Positions 28,757 through 36,574 of a stretch of DNA of 64,000 bases are shown piece after piece. A program made the translations under genes and the position numbers. This stretch comes from Actinoplanes ianthinogenes (GTDB lineage: Bacteria; Actinomycetota; Actinomycetes; Mycobacteriales; Micromonosporaceae), in NCBI RefSeq assembly GCF_018324205.1, contig NZ_AP023356.1, positions 1,178,001-1,242,000 of the forward strand. Direction: 5' to 3'. Within the stretch, counting starts at the first letter, position 1, and every line of letters begins with the position of its first letter. The notes beneath the pieces are model-generated. The model was not told the DNA's origin, did no database searches, and saw only the letters and a list, made by a program, of their open reading frames with translations.

Positions 28757-30234
28757 CAGTGACTCGCCGTCGCCGGGTCGATCAGGCGCAGCGCCAGCGC
28801 CGGGCAGACGTTGACCGCCTTGCGGGCGCCGTCCTCCAGCCACGGCGGCAGCGGCGTCTGCGGGAACGCCGGGAAGCCGTTGTGGTCCAACCGGATGATC
28901 TCCGGGGCCACCGCCGAGCAGAGCCCGTGCCCGTCACACCGCGACCAGTCCAGGGCCAGCTTCCGGGCGCCCTTCTCGGCGGTGTACGGCAGCGGCAGGA
29001 TGCCCCGCGTCTGCTTCCCGCAGCCCTCCCCGTTCGCGTGCGCCTCGACGTCCTTGTGGAACACCTCGAGCGCGGAGAGCGCGAACCGCGACGTGCCGTC
29101 CGGGTGGCTGCACGCGCCCCGGCCCTTGACCAGGCCGGCCGCCTGCCGCACCTGCTCCAGGGCGGAACCGCCGAGCGACACCAGGGTGACCGCCCGGGCC
29201 AGGTCGGGCAGGCCGAGCCGGCACGGGCCGCACTGACCGGCCGACTCGCCGGCCAGGTACTGCACGACCTGGGCGACCTCGCCGAGCGCGCAGGTCTTGG
29301 AGCCGATCGGGATCAGCATGCCGGCGCCGAGGGTGCCGCCGACCTTGGCGAAGCCCTTGCGGGAGATGGTCACCGTCTCGGCCTGCTCGGCGCTGATCCA
29401 CTTGCCGTGGTATCCGCCGACCAGCAGGCCCGGGCCGATGTCCGCGCCGCACATGTTGAGCACGTCCATCAGCGGCGTGCCGCTGGGCGCCTCGACCACG
29501 GCCGGGTTGGTGGCCGAGCCGCCGACGGTGAGCATGACCGTGCCCGGCTCCTCCGGGATGCCGACCGAGTTGTACTCCCACGGGCCCAGCCGGGCCGCGA
29601 TCGCCAGCTGCGAGTACGTCTCGGCGTTGGAGAGCAGGGTGGGCAGCCCCATCACGCCGTTGTCGCTGGAGCGCACCTTGCGGCCGGGCGGGATGTGCGC
29701 CTCACCGTTGATGCCGCGGACCAGCGCGCCGCCCTCGCCGGAGATGAACCGGTGCGGGACCGTGACGATCCGGGCCGGGCACGGCATCTTCCGCTCGGCG
29801 AGCGCCGCCATCAGCGAGTTCTGCCCGATGCCGTCGTCGGCCACGCCGATGACGATCTCCTCGGCGTCCAGGGCGGCGGCGGCCAGGGCCGCGCCGTCCA
29901 GGATCAGGTGCGGGCTGCGGGTCAGGATCGCCTTGTCCTTCCAGGACGGCGGCTCACCCTCGGTGGCGTTCACCACGATCACCGGGGGCAGGTCCTGACG
30001 CTTGCAGGAGTCGATCACCGCGCGCACCTTGCGGGCGAACGGGAAACCGGCGCCGCCGCGTCCGCGCAGCTCGATGCGGTCGGCGAGACCGATCAGCTCA
30101 CCGGACGAGAGGGCCGCGAACCCGCCGTGCACCTCCTGGTGCGCCTGGAGGTCGAGGCGGCCGTACTCGTCGTAGCCCGCGGTGATCCGCGGGATGCCGA
30201 TCGAAGTGACCGGGGGAACCTGTGCCGTGCTCAA
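28756..30234 (-). CDS. NuoF-like flavoprotein fused to a C-terminal ferredoxin
   Basis: The 492-residue protein is a stand-alone relative of the complex I NADH-binding subunit. Residues about 55-210 have the NADH/FMN Rossmann-like part (LRGRGGAGFPFARK, VVNATEGEP). An SLBB-like domain follows, then the 4Fe-4S region with SAGQCGPCRLG and ACSHPDG. From about 415 a ferredoxin domain is fused, with CDGHGLCSAVAPE and a late NVCPALAL cluster, a pattern typical of 3Fe-4S or 4Fe-4S single-cluster ferredoxins. It probably moves electrons from NAD(P)H through FMN and Fe-S to the adjoining haem membrane protein. The start appears to be TTG 30234, overlapping the upstream stop (TTGA), so the exact N-terminus is less sure. 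Confidence 0.85.
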   Translation of the reverse strand: MSTAQVPPVTSIGIPRITAGYDEYGRLDLQAHQEVHGGFAALSSGELIGLADRIELRGRGGAGFPFARKVRAVIDSCKRQDLPPVIVVNATEGEPPSWKDKAILTRSPHLILDGAALAAAALDAEEIVIGVADDGIGQNSLMAALAERKMPCPARIVTVPHRFISGEGGALVRGINGEAHIPPGRKVRSSDNGVMGLPTLLSNAETYSQLAIAARLGPWEYNSVGIPEEPGTVMLTVGGSATNPAVVEAPSGTPLMDVLNMCGADIGPGLLVGGYHGKWISAEQAETVTISRKGFAKVGGTLGAGMLIPIGSKTCALGEVAQVVQYLAGESAGQCGPCRLGLPDLARAVTLVSLGGSALEQVRQAAGLVKGRGACSHPDGTSRFALSALEVFHKDVEAHANGEGCGKQTRGILPLPYTAEKGARKLALDWSRCDGHGLCSAVAPEIIRLDHNGFPAFPQTPLPPWLEDGARKAVNVCPALALRLIDPATASH

Positions 30235-31841
30235 TTCACGTCACCACGCAGCTGCGAGAAGTACGCCTCGTCGTCGTCCCGGCCACGGCCGCGGCGCGCC
30301 GGGGCGCCACCGCCGCGGACCACGTCGCTGGACGGGCGGCGGGACCGGCGGGCGGACGTGTCGACCAGGGTGTCGTCGTCGGCCAGGTCGACGAACTCGC
30401 TGCGGCTGTGCCGGCCGTCGTCGGCGCGGCGGCGGCCACCGCCGCGGGGCTCGTCGTCCCCCTCGTAGCGAGGGCCGCGCTGGCGGGGCACGTCCTCGTA
30501 GCGGGGCACGTCCTCGTAGCGGGGCTCGTCGTCGGCGCGGCGCCGGCCGGCGCCGCGGGGACGCTCGTCGTAGTAATCGTCGTCGTCGGCGTACCGGCGC
30601 ATCCGGGTGCCGGTGTCGGTCATCTCGTCCCGGCGCAGGCGCGTCCCGGTGTCCTCCACGCGCAGGCGGGTGCCGGTGTCGTCCATGCGCAGGCGCGTGC
30701 CGGTGTCCTCGGCCGACCGGCGGCCACGAGGCTCGTCGTCCTCGTACCGGCGGCTGCGCGGGCGCGGCCCGTCGTCGTAGTAGTCGTCCTCGCGACGGCG
30801 GGCGCGCGGGACCGGCTCCTCGTACCGGTCGTCGTCGAACTCCCGCCGCGTCATCGCCCGGGTCGGCTCCTCGTAGAACTCCTCGTCGGCGCGGCGCTGA
30901 CGCGGGGCCGGCGCGGGGCTGACCGGGGCCACGGCCGGGCTGACCGGGGCGGCGGGCGGCGCGACCGCGACCGGGGGTGCGACCGGCACCCAGGTGTTGA
31001 CGCTCGGCGCGGCCTGCACCAGGTCGCCGCCGGGCGCCTGCTGGGGACCACTGCCCCAGCGGTTGCGCGGCGCGCTGGAGGTGGGCACCACACCGCCGGT
31101 CGACGGCTTGACGGCGCCGACACCGGCCGCGGACGAGAAGTCCTTGCGCCGGTTCAGGCTGACCGACAGGCGGACGGCCAGGCCGATGAGCACCAGCAGG
31201 ACGCAGATGACGTAGCTGACGATCACCCAGGTGCTCGCGGCGCGGCCGGCGCCGAGACCGTGCATCAGGGCGATCGGCCACATCAGGTAGGAGATCGAGT
31301 GGATCGCCCGCCACATCCACGGCTTGCCGCGGCCGATGAACTTGGCCCGCGCCAGACCGCTCCAGGTGACCAGCGCGAGGATGTACCCGGAGATCTGGCC
31401 CAGGCCGATGTACAGCGTGTTGGTCGGCGTGATGAACGGGACGAAGATGTCGATCACGCGGATGTGCGACTCGACGGTCTTGGTCCAGAGGTGGAAGACC
31501 AGCGAGGCGATCGCGATCACGCCGGTGGTCCGGTGGGTCGACTGGAGCAGGACCCGCTGCCTGATCGAGAGGACCAGGCGGTCGGTGGAGACCAGCCCGA
31601 CCATGATGGTGATCGAGAGGGAGACCAGGGTGAGCACACCCATGTAGAACTCGGAGTAGTAGAAGAAGTACACGTACCCGATGCGACCGGGCTTGGTCAT
31701 CATCGCGACCGACCAGATTGCCGCCACGACACAGACCACCAGCAGGATGACCGCGCTCGGGGGCACGGAACGGCTACCGGTGGAGCCGATGTCGACCGCG
31801 ACCCTACTCGCGGCGCCTTCTTTGTTCTTCGTCCGGGCCAT
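30231..31841 (-). CDS. ferric-reductase-like haem membrane protein with long charged repeat tail
   Basis: The 536-residue protein has six membrane helices in its first 230 residues. Paired histidines (STHRTTGVIA with VFHLWTK, and AIHSISYLMW with ALMHG) resemble the bis-haem ferric-reductase/cytochrome b fold. From residue 240 to the end it is predicted disordered: an Ala/Pro/Val linker, then an Arg/Asp/Tyr-rich cytoplasmic tail. The tail carries four (E/D)DTGTRLR-type repeats, RYEDVP doublets and many RRRAD motifs. The tail has no recognised function and may scaffold partners. GAGGAG precedes ATG 31841. It starts an operon with the NuoF-ferredoxin fusion and the TlpA-like protein. Confidence 0.8.
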   Translation of the reverse strand: MARTKNKEGAASRVAVDIGSTGSRSVPPSAVILLVVCVVAAIWSVAMMTKPGRIGYVYFFYYSEFYMGVLTLVSLSITIMVGLVSTDRLVLSIRQRVLLQSTHRTTGVIAIASLVFHLWTKTVESHIRVIDIFVPFITPTNTLYIGLGQISGYILALVTWSGLARAKFIGRGKPWMWRAIHSISYLMWPIALMHGLGAGRAASTWVIVSYVICVLLVLIGLAVRLSVSLNRRKDFSSAAGVGAVKPSTGGVVPTSSAPRNRWGSGPQQAPGGDLVQAAPSVNTWVPVAPPVAVAPPAAPVSPAVAPVSPAPAPRQRRADEEFYEEPTRAMTRREFDDDRYEEPVPRARRREDDYYDDGPRPRSRRYEDDEPRGRRSAEDTGTRLRMDDTGTRLRVEDTGTRLRRDEMTDTGTRMRRYADDDDYYDERPRGAGRRRADDEPRYEDVPRYEDVPRQRGPRYEGDDEPRGGGRRRADDGRHSRSEFVDLADDDTLVDTSARRSRRPSSDVVRGGGAPARRGRGRDDDEAYFSQLRGDVN

Positions 31842-32221
31842 TGACTCCTCGTTTTCCGCAACGGTCACGTCCCGTGGGCGGTGGGACGCCGGCGTTCGTG
31901 GGGAACGCCCCGTGCTCAAGTTGTTCCGGACCCGTCCGCGGCGTGCTTTCCCCTGCGATGCCCCGGCCGTGTCCTCCCCGGATTACGTGCCGGGCGGGGC
32001 TTCGGATGAACGCGTGCGAAATTTCTGGGCGACTCTTTTCCGTGATCGTCCCACTACGTCCCGCACATGGCCGCTGAGCTGCTTTAACGACCGTTTTACG
32101 GGTCCGCTAAGGAGAATTTAAGGTGCGCCATGGAGTGACCCGGGCCACCGGGTGAACCAAACGGCCGCGCCCGGCGAACTTACTAGTGACGCCAGTCGTC
32201 ACCTACGAGGGGGGATTCGAC
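31842..32221. other. 380-base divergent intergenic region
   Basis: This gap separates the haem-protein operon from a secreted-protein gene and must hold both promoters. It is less GC-rich near 32010-32110. There it contains a small CCGTTTTACGG hairpin and the start-like sequence AAGGAGAATTTAAGG, followed by an ATG that is stopped after two codons (about 32130). No clear -35/-10 pair was identified. Confidence 0.5.
32186..32202. promoter_or_regulatory. GTGACG-N5-CGTCAC inverted repeat upstream of a secreted-protein gene
   Basis: A perfect 6 bp dyad lies 20 bases before the GTG at 32222. It could be an operator or a 5' leader hairpin. Confidence 0.4.
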
Positions 32222-33010
32222 GTGCGGCCTTCCACCGCGCTGCTCTGCGCTGCCCTGGCCGGGTCCGCGATCGGCGCAGCCGGCACGACCACTCCGGCCC
32301 GGGCCGACGTTCCGGGCTTCGGCGTGCGGCTCACCGCGCCCGCCACGTTCAAGGCGAGCGGGAACACCAAGACCGTGACCGCGGTCGTGACCTCCGACCA
32401 GCGGGACTGCCGCAAGGTGCGGTTCACCCTGATCGTCCAGGGCGGCTCGGTGCCGCTCGACCAGATCCGGGTGACCCGCTTCGAGGACTCCGGCGCGTTC
32501 CCCACCCGGATCGGCCTCGACGGCGACACCGCCACCGTGACCGACCAGCAGCTCGACCCGGGCACGCTGTGCCGTAACCGGACGGTGACCGGCCGCTGGC
32601 AGGTCGGCTTCACCGGGCGCGACGGCGGCGAGGTGCGCTTCGAGGTGCGGGCGTTCGACGAGCAGAACACGTTGCTCTCGGCGAGCGGGGCGGGCACCGA
32701 GGTGACCGGGCAGGTGGCGACCTCGTCGCCGACCCCCAAGCCGTCGAAGACCACCGCCGAGCCGGAGGAGACCGAGACCGAGGCCCCGGCCGACACCGCA
32801 CCGGCGAACCGCACCACCCCGACCCAGACCGTGGCCGCCCTCACCCCGACCTCCGGCGAAGGGGACAGCAACGTGCTCGGGCCGGGACTGATCGTCGGTG
32901 GCGTGTTCTTCTTCCTGGGGCTGTTGCTGCTGCTCCGGGTGCGCGCGCGGACCCGGGAGGCACGCCGCCGGGCGGAGACCCTGCCGACCGGTTTCTACAC
33001 GATGCCGTAA
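32222..33010 (+). CDS. secreted, C-terminally membrane-anchored protein of unknown function
   Basis: The 262-residue protein has a signal peptide (cleavage near residue 28, after ARA), a beta-rich domain (about 30-165) with two cysteines (RDCRKVRF and GTLCRNRT) that may pair, and a Thr/Glu/Pro-rich linker (about 165-220). A membrane helix (LIVGGVFFFLGLLLLL) and a basic tail RARTREARRRAE follow. The domain resembles an Ig-like wall-exposed module, but I cannot name the family. There is no LPxTG motif. GTG 32222 with AGGGGGG upstream is preferred to a start 12 codons earlier. Confidence 0.65.
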   Translation: MRPSTALLCAALAGSAIGAAGTTTPARADVPGFGVRLTAPATFKASGNTKTVTAVVTSDQRDCRKVRFTLIVQGGSVPLDQIRVTRFEDSGAFPTRIGLDGDTATVTDQQLDPGTLCRNRTVTGRWQVGFTGRDGGEVRFEVRAFDEQNTLLSASGAGTEVTGQVATSSPTPKPSKTTAEPEETETEAPADTAPANRTTPTQTVAALTPTSGEGDSNVLGPGLIVGGVFFFLGLLLLLRVRARTREARRRAETLPTGFYTMP

Positions 33011-33122
33011 TCCGTCCGGTTATTCCCACATCTCCCGGGTGGTTTCGCCCCTAAACGGGACGCTTCGGTCTACGGTGCACCTACCGTGATCCACAGCGTC
33101 ACCGTCCATCGGGGAGGACTCC

Positions 33123-33722
33123 GTGACCCGTACCGTCAAGATCGCGAGCGCCGTCGGCGCCCTCGCCCTGACCTCCGTCGCCGTGCCCGCCGGCGTGTCC
33201 TTCGCCGGCACCGACCGGCCGGTCTCCCGGTCGTCCGGCAGTTCGCCGGCCAGCACGCAGGAGGAGAGTTTCCTGGGCGGCGAACCGCTGGTTCCGGAGA
33301 CGCTGCAACCACCGGCCGGCAACGCGGTGCACGCCGTGCTCAAGGCGCGCGGTGTGCAGATCTACGAGTGCCGGCGCGGCATGTGGCAGCCGCTGGAGCC
33401 GGCCGCGTCGCTGACCGGGGTGACCATGAGCCCGGTCAAGAAGGTGACCGCGGTGCACTTCCGCGGCCCGGCCTGGGTCTCCGACCAGGACGGCTCGATG
33501 GTGGAGGGCACCGACCCGGTCAGCGAGCCGGCCGCGGACGGCAGCGTCCCGCAGATGCTGTTCAAGGCCGGTGGCAATCGCGGCGGCGGCCTGTTCGGCC
33601 CGGTCACCTGGATCCAGCGACTGGACACGCAGGGCGGCGCCGCCCCGAAGGGGTCGTGCGGCGGCGACCAACCGGTCGCGGTGCCCTATCGCGCCGTCTA
33701 CCGTTTTTTCACGAAAAAGTAG
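33123..33722 (+). CDS. secreted DUF3455-family protein
   Basis: The 199-residue precursor starts at GTG 33123, preceded by GGGGAGGA, and has a signal peptide cleaved near residue 28. The body fits the DUF3455 family: VPETLQPPAGNAVHAVLKAR, GVQIYECR, W at the following strand, HFRGPAWVSDQDGS, and GLFGPVTWIQRLDTQGG. Members occur in bacteria and fungi and have no assigned activity. Two cysteines (YECRRG and GSCGGD) may form a disulfide. Its stop is followed within 25 bases by the leader of repeat element B. Confidence 0.8.
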   Translation: MTRTVKIASAVGALALTSVAVPAGVSFAGTDRPVSRSSGSSPASTQEESFLGGEPLVPETLQPPAGNAVHAVLKARGVQIYECRRGMWQPLEPAASLTGVTMSPVKKVTAVHFRGPAWVSDQDGSMVEGTDPVSEPAADGSVPQMLFKAGGNRGGGLFGPVTWIQRLDTQGGAAPKGSCGGDQPVAVPYRAVYRFFTKK

Positions 33723-33744
33723 CTCCTCCTCGAACACCAAACCG

Positions 33745-34445
33745 CAAGATCAAATTCTTTATCTACGCAGGTCCGCTGGGGTGCGGATCGCATGCTCCCG
33801 CGCGGGCCGGAGGCAGCGATCTGGCCGCTGACGCGTCCAAACCAATCGCCACCTCCTTCACTGTCCGCGGCCGGTCCCGGAGCTCAACCCCCAGCTGGCC
33901 CCCACCGCCCTATCCCACCCCCGAAAAGGGCCACCAGCACCAGCCCGACACCCCCCGGCTGGCCCCCAGCGCCCTACCCCATCCCCGAAAAGGGCCACCA
34001 GCACCAGCCCGACACCCCCCGGCTGGCCCCCAGCGCCCTATCCCATGCCCGGATAGGGCCATCAGGGCCAGCCGCACACTTCTCGGCTGGTCTCCAGCGC
34101 CTATCCCGTGCCGGGATGGGGCCACCAGGACCAGCCCGACACTCCCCGGCTGGTGCCCAGCGCCCTATCGCGTGCCCGGACAGGGCCGCCAGGACCAGCC
34201 CGACACAACCCGGCTGGCCCTCAACGCCCCATCCCACCCCCGGAAAGGGCCACCAGCACCAGCCCGACACAACCCGGCTGGCCCCCAGCGCCCTATCCCA
34301 TCCCCGGATAGGGCCACCAGGACCAGCCCGGCACTCCCCGCTGGCCCGGCGCTGTAGGCAGACCCGGGATCGGGCCACGCCGCTTGACGCCCCTGGCACA
34401 GGGGGTGTCTTCACTGTCCGCGGGTGGGTCTGGAGATCAAAACTC
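33745..34445 (+). repeat. repeat element B: conserved leader, 7 x 64 bp palindromic array, tail
   Basis: The element fills the gap between convergent genes ending at 33722 and 34492. The leader (33745-33905) begins CAAGATCAAATTC and shares long exact blocks with element C. One is 33 bases at 33818-33850, identical to the minus strand of 40784-40816; another is 22 bases starting CGCATGCTCCCGCG. Seven units follow, marked by GCCC at 33907, 33971, 34035, 34099, 34162, 34226 and 34290. Each carries a GCCCTATCC..GGATAGGGC palindrome and CCAGCC..GGCTGG. The tail (about 34346-34445) matches the distal end of element C. The 14-mer TTCACTGTCCGCGG occurs at 33857 and again at 34410, so the array is bracketed by a direct repeat. 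Confidence 0.92.
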
Positions 34446-34491
34446 GGTCCCGTGCCGACACGCGGAGCCGCCTTGACTTCGCACAGCGGGG

Positions 34492-35412
34492 TCAGGTGAC
34501 GGCGAGGACGATGGCGGTGGCGTTGTCCTGGCCGCCGGCTCGCAGGGTGGCGTCGAGGAGAGAACGGACAGCGACCGCGGGTGGACCGGCGGCCAGCAGG
34601 CGGGAGAGGTCCTGGTAGGGCACCTGGCCGGCCACCCCGTCGGTGCAGAGGAGCAGGCGGTCCCCGGGGTGCAGGGGAACGTCGAGGACGTCCGGGTCCG
34701 GCTGCTCGGGGTGGCCCATGTAACGGGTGAGCCGGTAACCGTCGGCCTCGGCGCGGGGATCGGTCGCGGCATACCAGCCGTGAATGAGCCCGAGCCAGGC
34801 CACCGTGTGATCGACGGTGAGCAGTTCCAGCAGCCCGCCGCGCAGGCGGTAGGCCCGGGAGTCCCCGACCTGCACGATCTGCACCGCGGCCCCGGCGCTC
34901 GCACCGGCCGCTGCGGCACCGCCGCCGGTTGCAGCAGCGCCCACCGCTGAAGCATCACCGGCCACTGCGGCACCGCCGCCGATTGCGGCAGCGCCCACCG
35001 CTGAAGCATCACCGGCCACTGCGGCACCGCCGCCGGTTGCAGCAGCGCCCGCCGCTGGAGCGTCACCGGCCGACGTGTCGGTGACTCCCGCCAGGGCGGT
35101 GAGGGTGCAGCCCGTCAATTCACGCAGGGTGCGGGCCTTCTCACGTACGCGAAAATGGGCCTCCTGAACAGCGGCCCGCAGCGCGGCCGGGTCCGGGCCG
35201 GTGATGCCGGTCGCGAAGGTCTCGACCGCGATCCGGCCCGCGGCCGCGCTCCCCTCCCCCGCCCCCATCCCGTCCGCGACGATCGCCAGCGGCCGCTGCG
35301 GGTCGAGGTGCCACACGTCGTAGTTGCGGTCGTAGCGCTGCCCGACCACGCTCCCGCCCGCACCGGTCACCACCCGGTCGCCGAGCCGCCACGCCACCTC
35401 GGCGCCGATCAT
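34492..35412 (-). CDS. PP2C-type phosphatase with an Ala/Gly tandem-repeat insertion
   Basis: The 306-residue protein has PPM-family motifs: IVADGMGAGEGS (D47), QVGDSRAYRLRGG, LLCTDGVAGQ and GGQDNATAIVL. Between the core strand ending TLTALAGV (about 110) and VQIVQVGDS (about 177) lies a 66-residue insertion. It is made of three near-exact 18-residue repeats of the DASAVGAAATGGGAAVAG type, encoded by 54 bp DNA repeats (about 34900-35070). The insertion sits in a surface loop, so the enzyme may stay active. Short N-terminal motif I (QRYDRNYDVW) is unusual. It is the third gene of a MarR-membrane protein-phosphatase operon, with ATGA overlap to the gene before. Confidence 0.82.
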   Translation of the reverse strand: MIGAEVAWRLGDRVVTGAGGSVVGQRYDRNYDVWHLDPQRPLAIVADGMGAGEGSAAAGRIAVETFATGITGPDPAALRAAVQEAHFRVREKARTLRELTGCTLTALAGVTDTSAGDAPAAGAAATGGGAAVAGDASAVGAAAIGGGAAVAGDASAVGAAATGGGAAAAGASAGAAVQIVQVGDSRAYRLRGGLLELLTVDHTVAWLGLIHGWYAATDPRAEADGYRLTRYMGHPEQPDPDVLDVPLHPGDRLLLCTDGVAGQVPYQDLSRLLAAGPPAVAVRSLLDATLRAGGQDNATAIVLAVT

Positions 35413-36014
35413 GCCTGGGTCCGCGCGGTGAGGTGGCTGCGGGCGGCTGCCACCAAGGCCTCCGGCTCGTCGGCGTGGAAGCGGATCCGCGTGACCGGCT
35501 CGCCGCGGGTCTTGCGGACCGGGACCACCAGCGGACCCATGAGGACGACGTCGACGCTGGTCTGGCCCGCCATGCCGAGCGCGAGCACCCCGTCCTCCAG
35601 CTGGGTCTGCCCGCCCGGCGGCATCGAGCGGCGCCGCACCTCGATCGCGGCGATCCGCTCCCACGGGAGTGGCAGGTCGAGGGACAGGCTGTTGCGGATG
35701 CGCAGACCGGACGGGCCGACCAGGTGCTGGTGCACGCGCATGGTGGCGAGCAGGCCGACCATCCAGATCAACCCGTAGACGCCGATCGCGAGCGCGGTGA
35801 GCCGGACCGGCTCCCAGGGCAGGATCAGGTGCAGGATCGGCACCTCGATCGCGGAGACCACGAGGAACGCGCCGAGGATCAGGTTGACCGCGCGATGGTA
35901 GGTGAAACGCTGCGCGCCGGGCTCGATCGGCACCGGGCGGCGGAAGACCCACCGGCACAGCGCGGCCCACAGCCGCAGCTCGTAGACGACCACGAAGCGG
36001 ATCAGCTTGATCAT
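35409..36014 (-). CDS. membrane protein with PH-like domain
   Basis: The 201-residue protein has two membrane helices (about 45-65 and 70-95). A cytoplasmic domain with a PH-like pattern follows: GPSGLRIRNSLSLDLPLPWE, IAAIEVRRRS and VDVVLMGPLVVPV. Such actinobacterial membrane-PH proteins are common and uncharacterised. It overlaps the MarR stop at its 5' end and the PP2C start at its 3' end (both ATGA), so all three are probably made together. I cannot assign a function. Confidence 0.65.
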   Translation of the reverse strand: MIKLIRFVVVYELRLWAALCRWVFRRPVPIEPGAQRFTYHRAVNLILGAFLVVSAIEVPILHLILPWEPVRLTALAIGVYGLIWMVGLLATMRVHQHLVGPSGLRIRNSLSLDLPLPWERIAAIEVRRRSMPPGGQTQLEDGVLALGMAGQTSVDVVLMGPLVVPVRKTRGEPVTRIRFHADEPEALVAAARSHLTARTQA

Positions 36015-36496
36015 GAGGTCACCCCCGGTTGATGGACCAGACCGAGCCCGTGCAACGTGTGCAGGACGTCGTCGAGGCCGGCCACCAGGCCGTCGAAGCG
36101 CTCGGCCGGCATGTGCGCGAACAGCTGCCGGCCGAACTCGCGCTGCTGCCCGGCGGTCTCGTCGAGCAGCTCGGTGGCCCGCGGCGTGCAGGTGACGAGC
36201 GTGGCCCGGCGGTCGGTGGGGTGCGGCTCCCGGGTGACCAGACCACCGGCGACCAGGCCGTCGACCAGCCCGGTGATCGCCCGCGGAGTGACGTGCAGCG
36301 CCTCGGCGAGGGCCCGCTGCGGGCTGGGGCCGAGCGAGCGCAGTGTCCATAGCAGCGTCATCCGGGAGACCGAGAGTCCCTGCGCGGCCAGGCTTTTCGT
36401 CATGTCCTCGTGGAGCAGCACGACCAGCTCGAGGATCCGGTCGAGTGCCCCGGCGTACCGCTCGTCGTCTCCCATGCCGTTACTGTACTTCATCAT
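36011..36496 (-). CDS. MarR-family transcriptional regulator
   Basis: The 161-residue protein has the MarR winged helix: SRMTLLWTLRSLGPSPQRAL, LAEALHVTPRAITGLVDGLV (recognition helix), and wing HPTDRRATLVTCTPRA. Flanking helices form the dimer. Two starts are possible, ATG 36496 and ATG 36475, and neither has a clear ribosome site. TACTGTACTTCATCATGTA at the start codon contains short inverted pieces and could be an autoregulatory site. The gene leads the operon with the PH-like membrane protein and the PP2C phosphatase. Its ligand is unknown. Confidence 0.87.
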   Translation of the reverse strand: MMKYSNGMGDDERYAGALDRILELVVLLHEDMTKSLAAQGLSVSRMTLLWTLRSLGPSPQRALAEALHVTPRAITGLVDGLVAGGLVTREPHPTDRRATLVTCTPRATELLDETAGQQREFGRQLFAHMPAERFDGLVAGLDDVLHTLHGLGLVHQPGVTS

Positions 36497-36525
36497 GTAG
36501 GGGCTTCACCATTGCCGGAAAAGGA

Positions 36526-36555
36526 ACCCCGCCCCGGGCATGATCGGGGCGGGGT
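36526..36555 (-). terminator. terminator of the cellulase gene
   Basis: ACCCCGCCCC and GGGGCGGGGT form a perfect 10 bp stem 20 bases after the cellulase stop. On the minus strand it is followed by TCCTTTTCC. Confidence 0.85.
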
Positions 36556-36574
36556 CCGGTCTTGCGGTCGCCGG

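Noticed and set aside
32110..32160. Two-codon leader ORF after AAGGAG upstream of the secreted protein
   Set aside because: Too short to support as a gene; mentioned only as part of the intergenic region.
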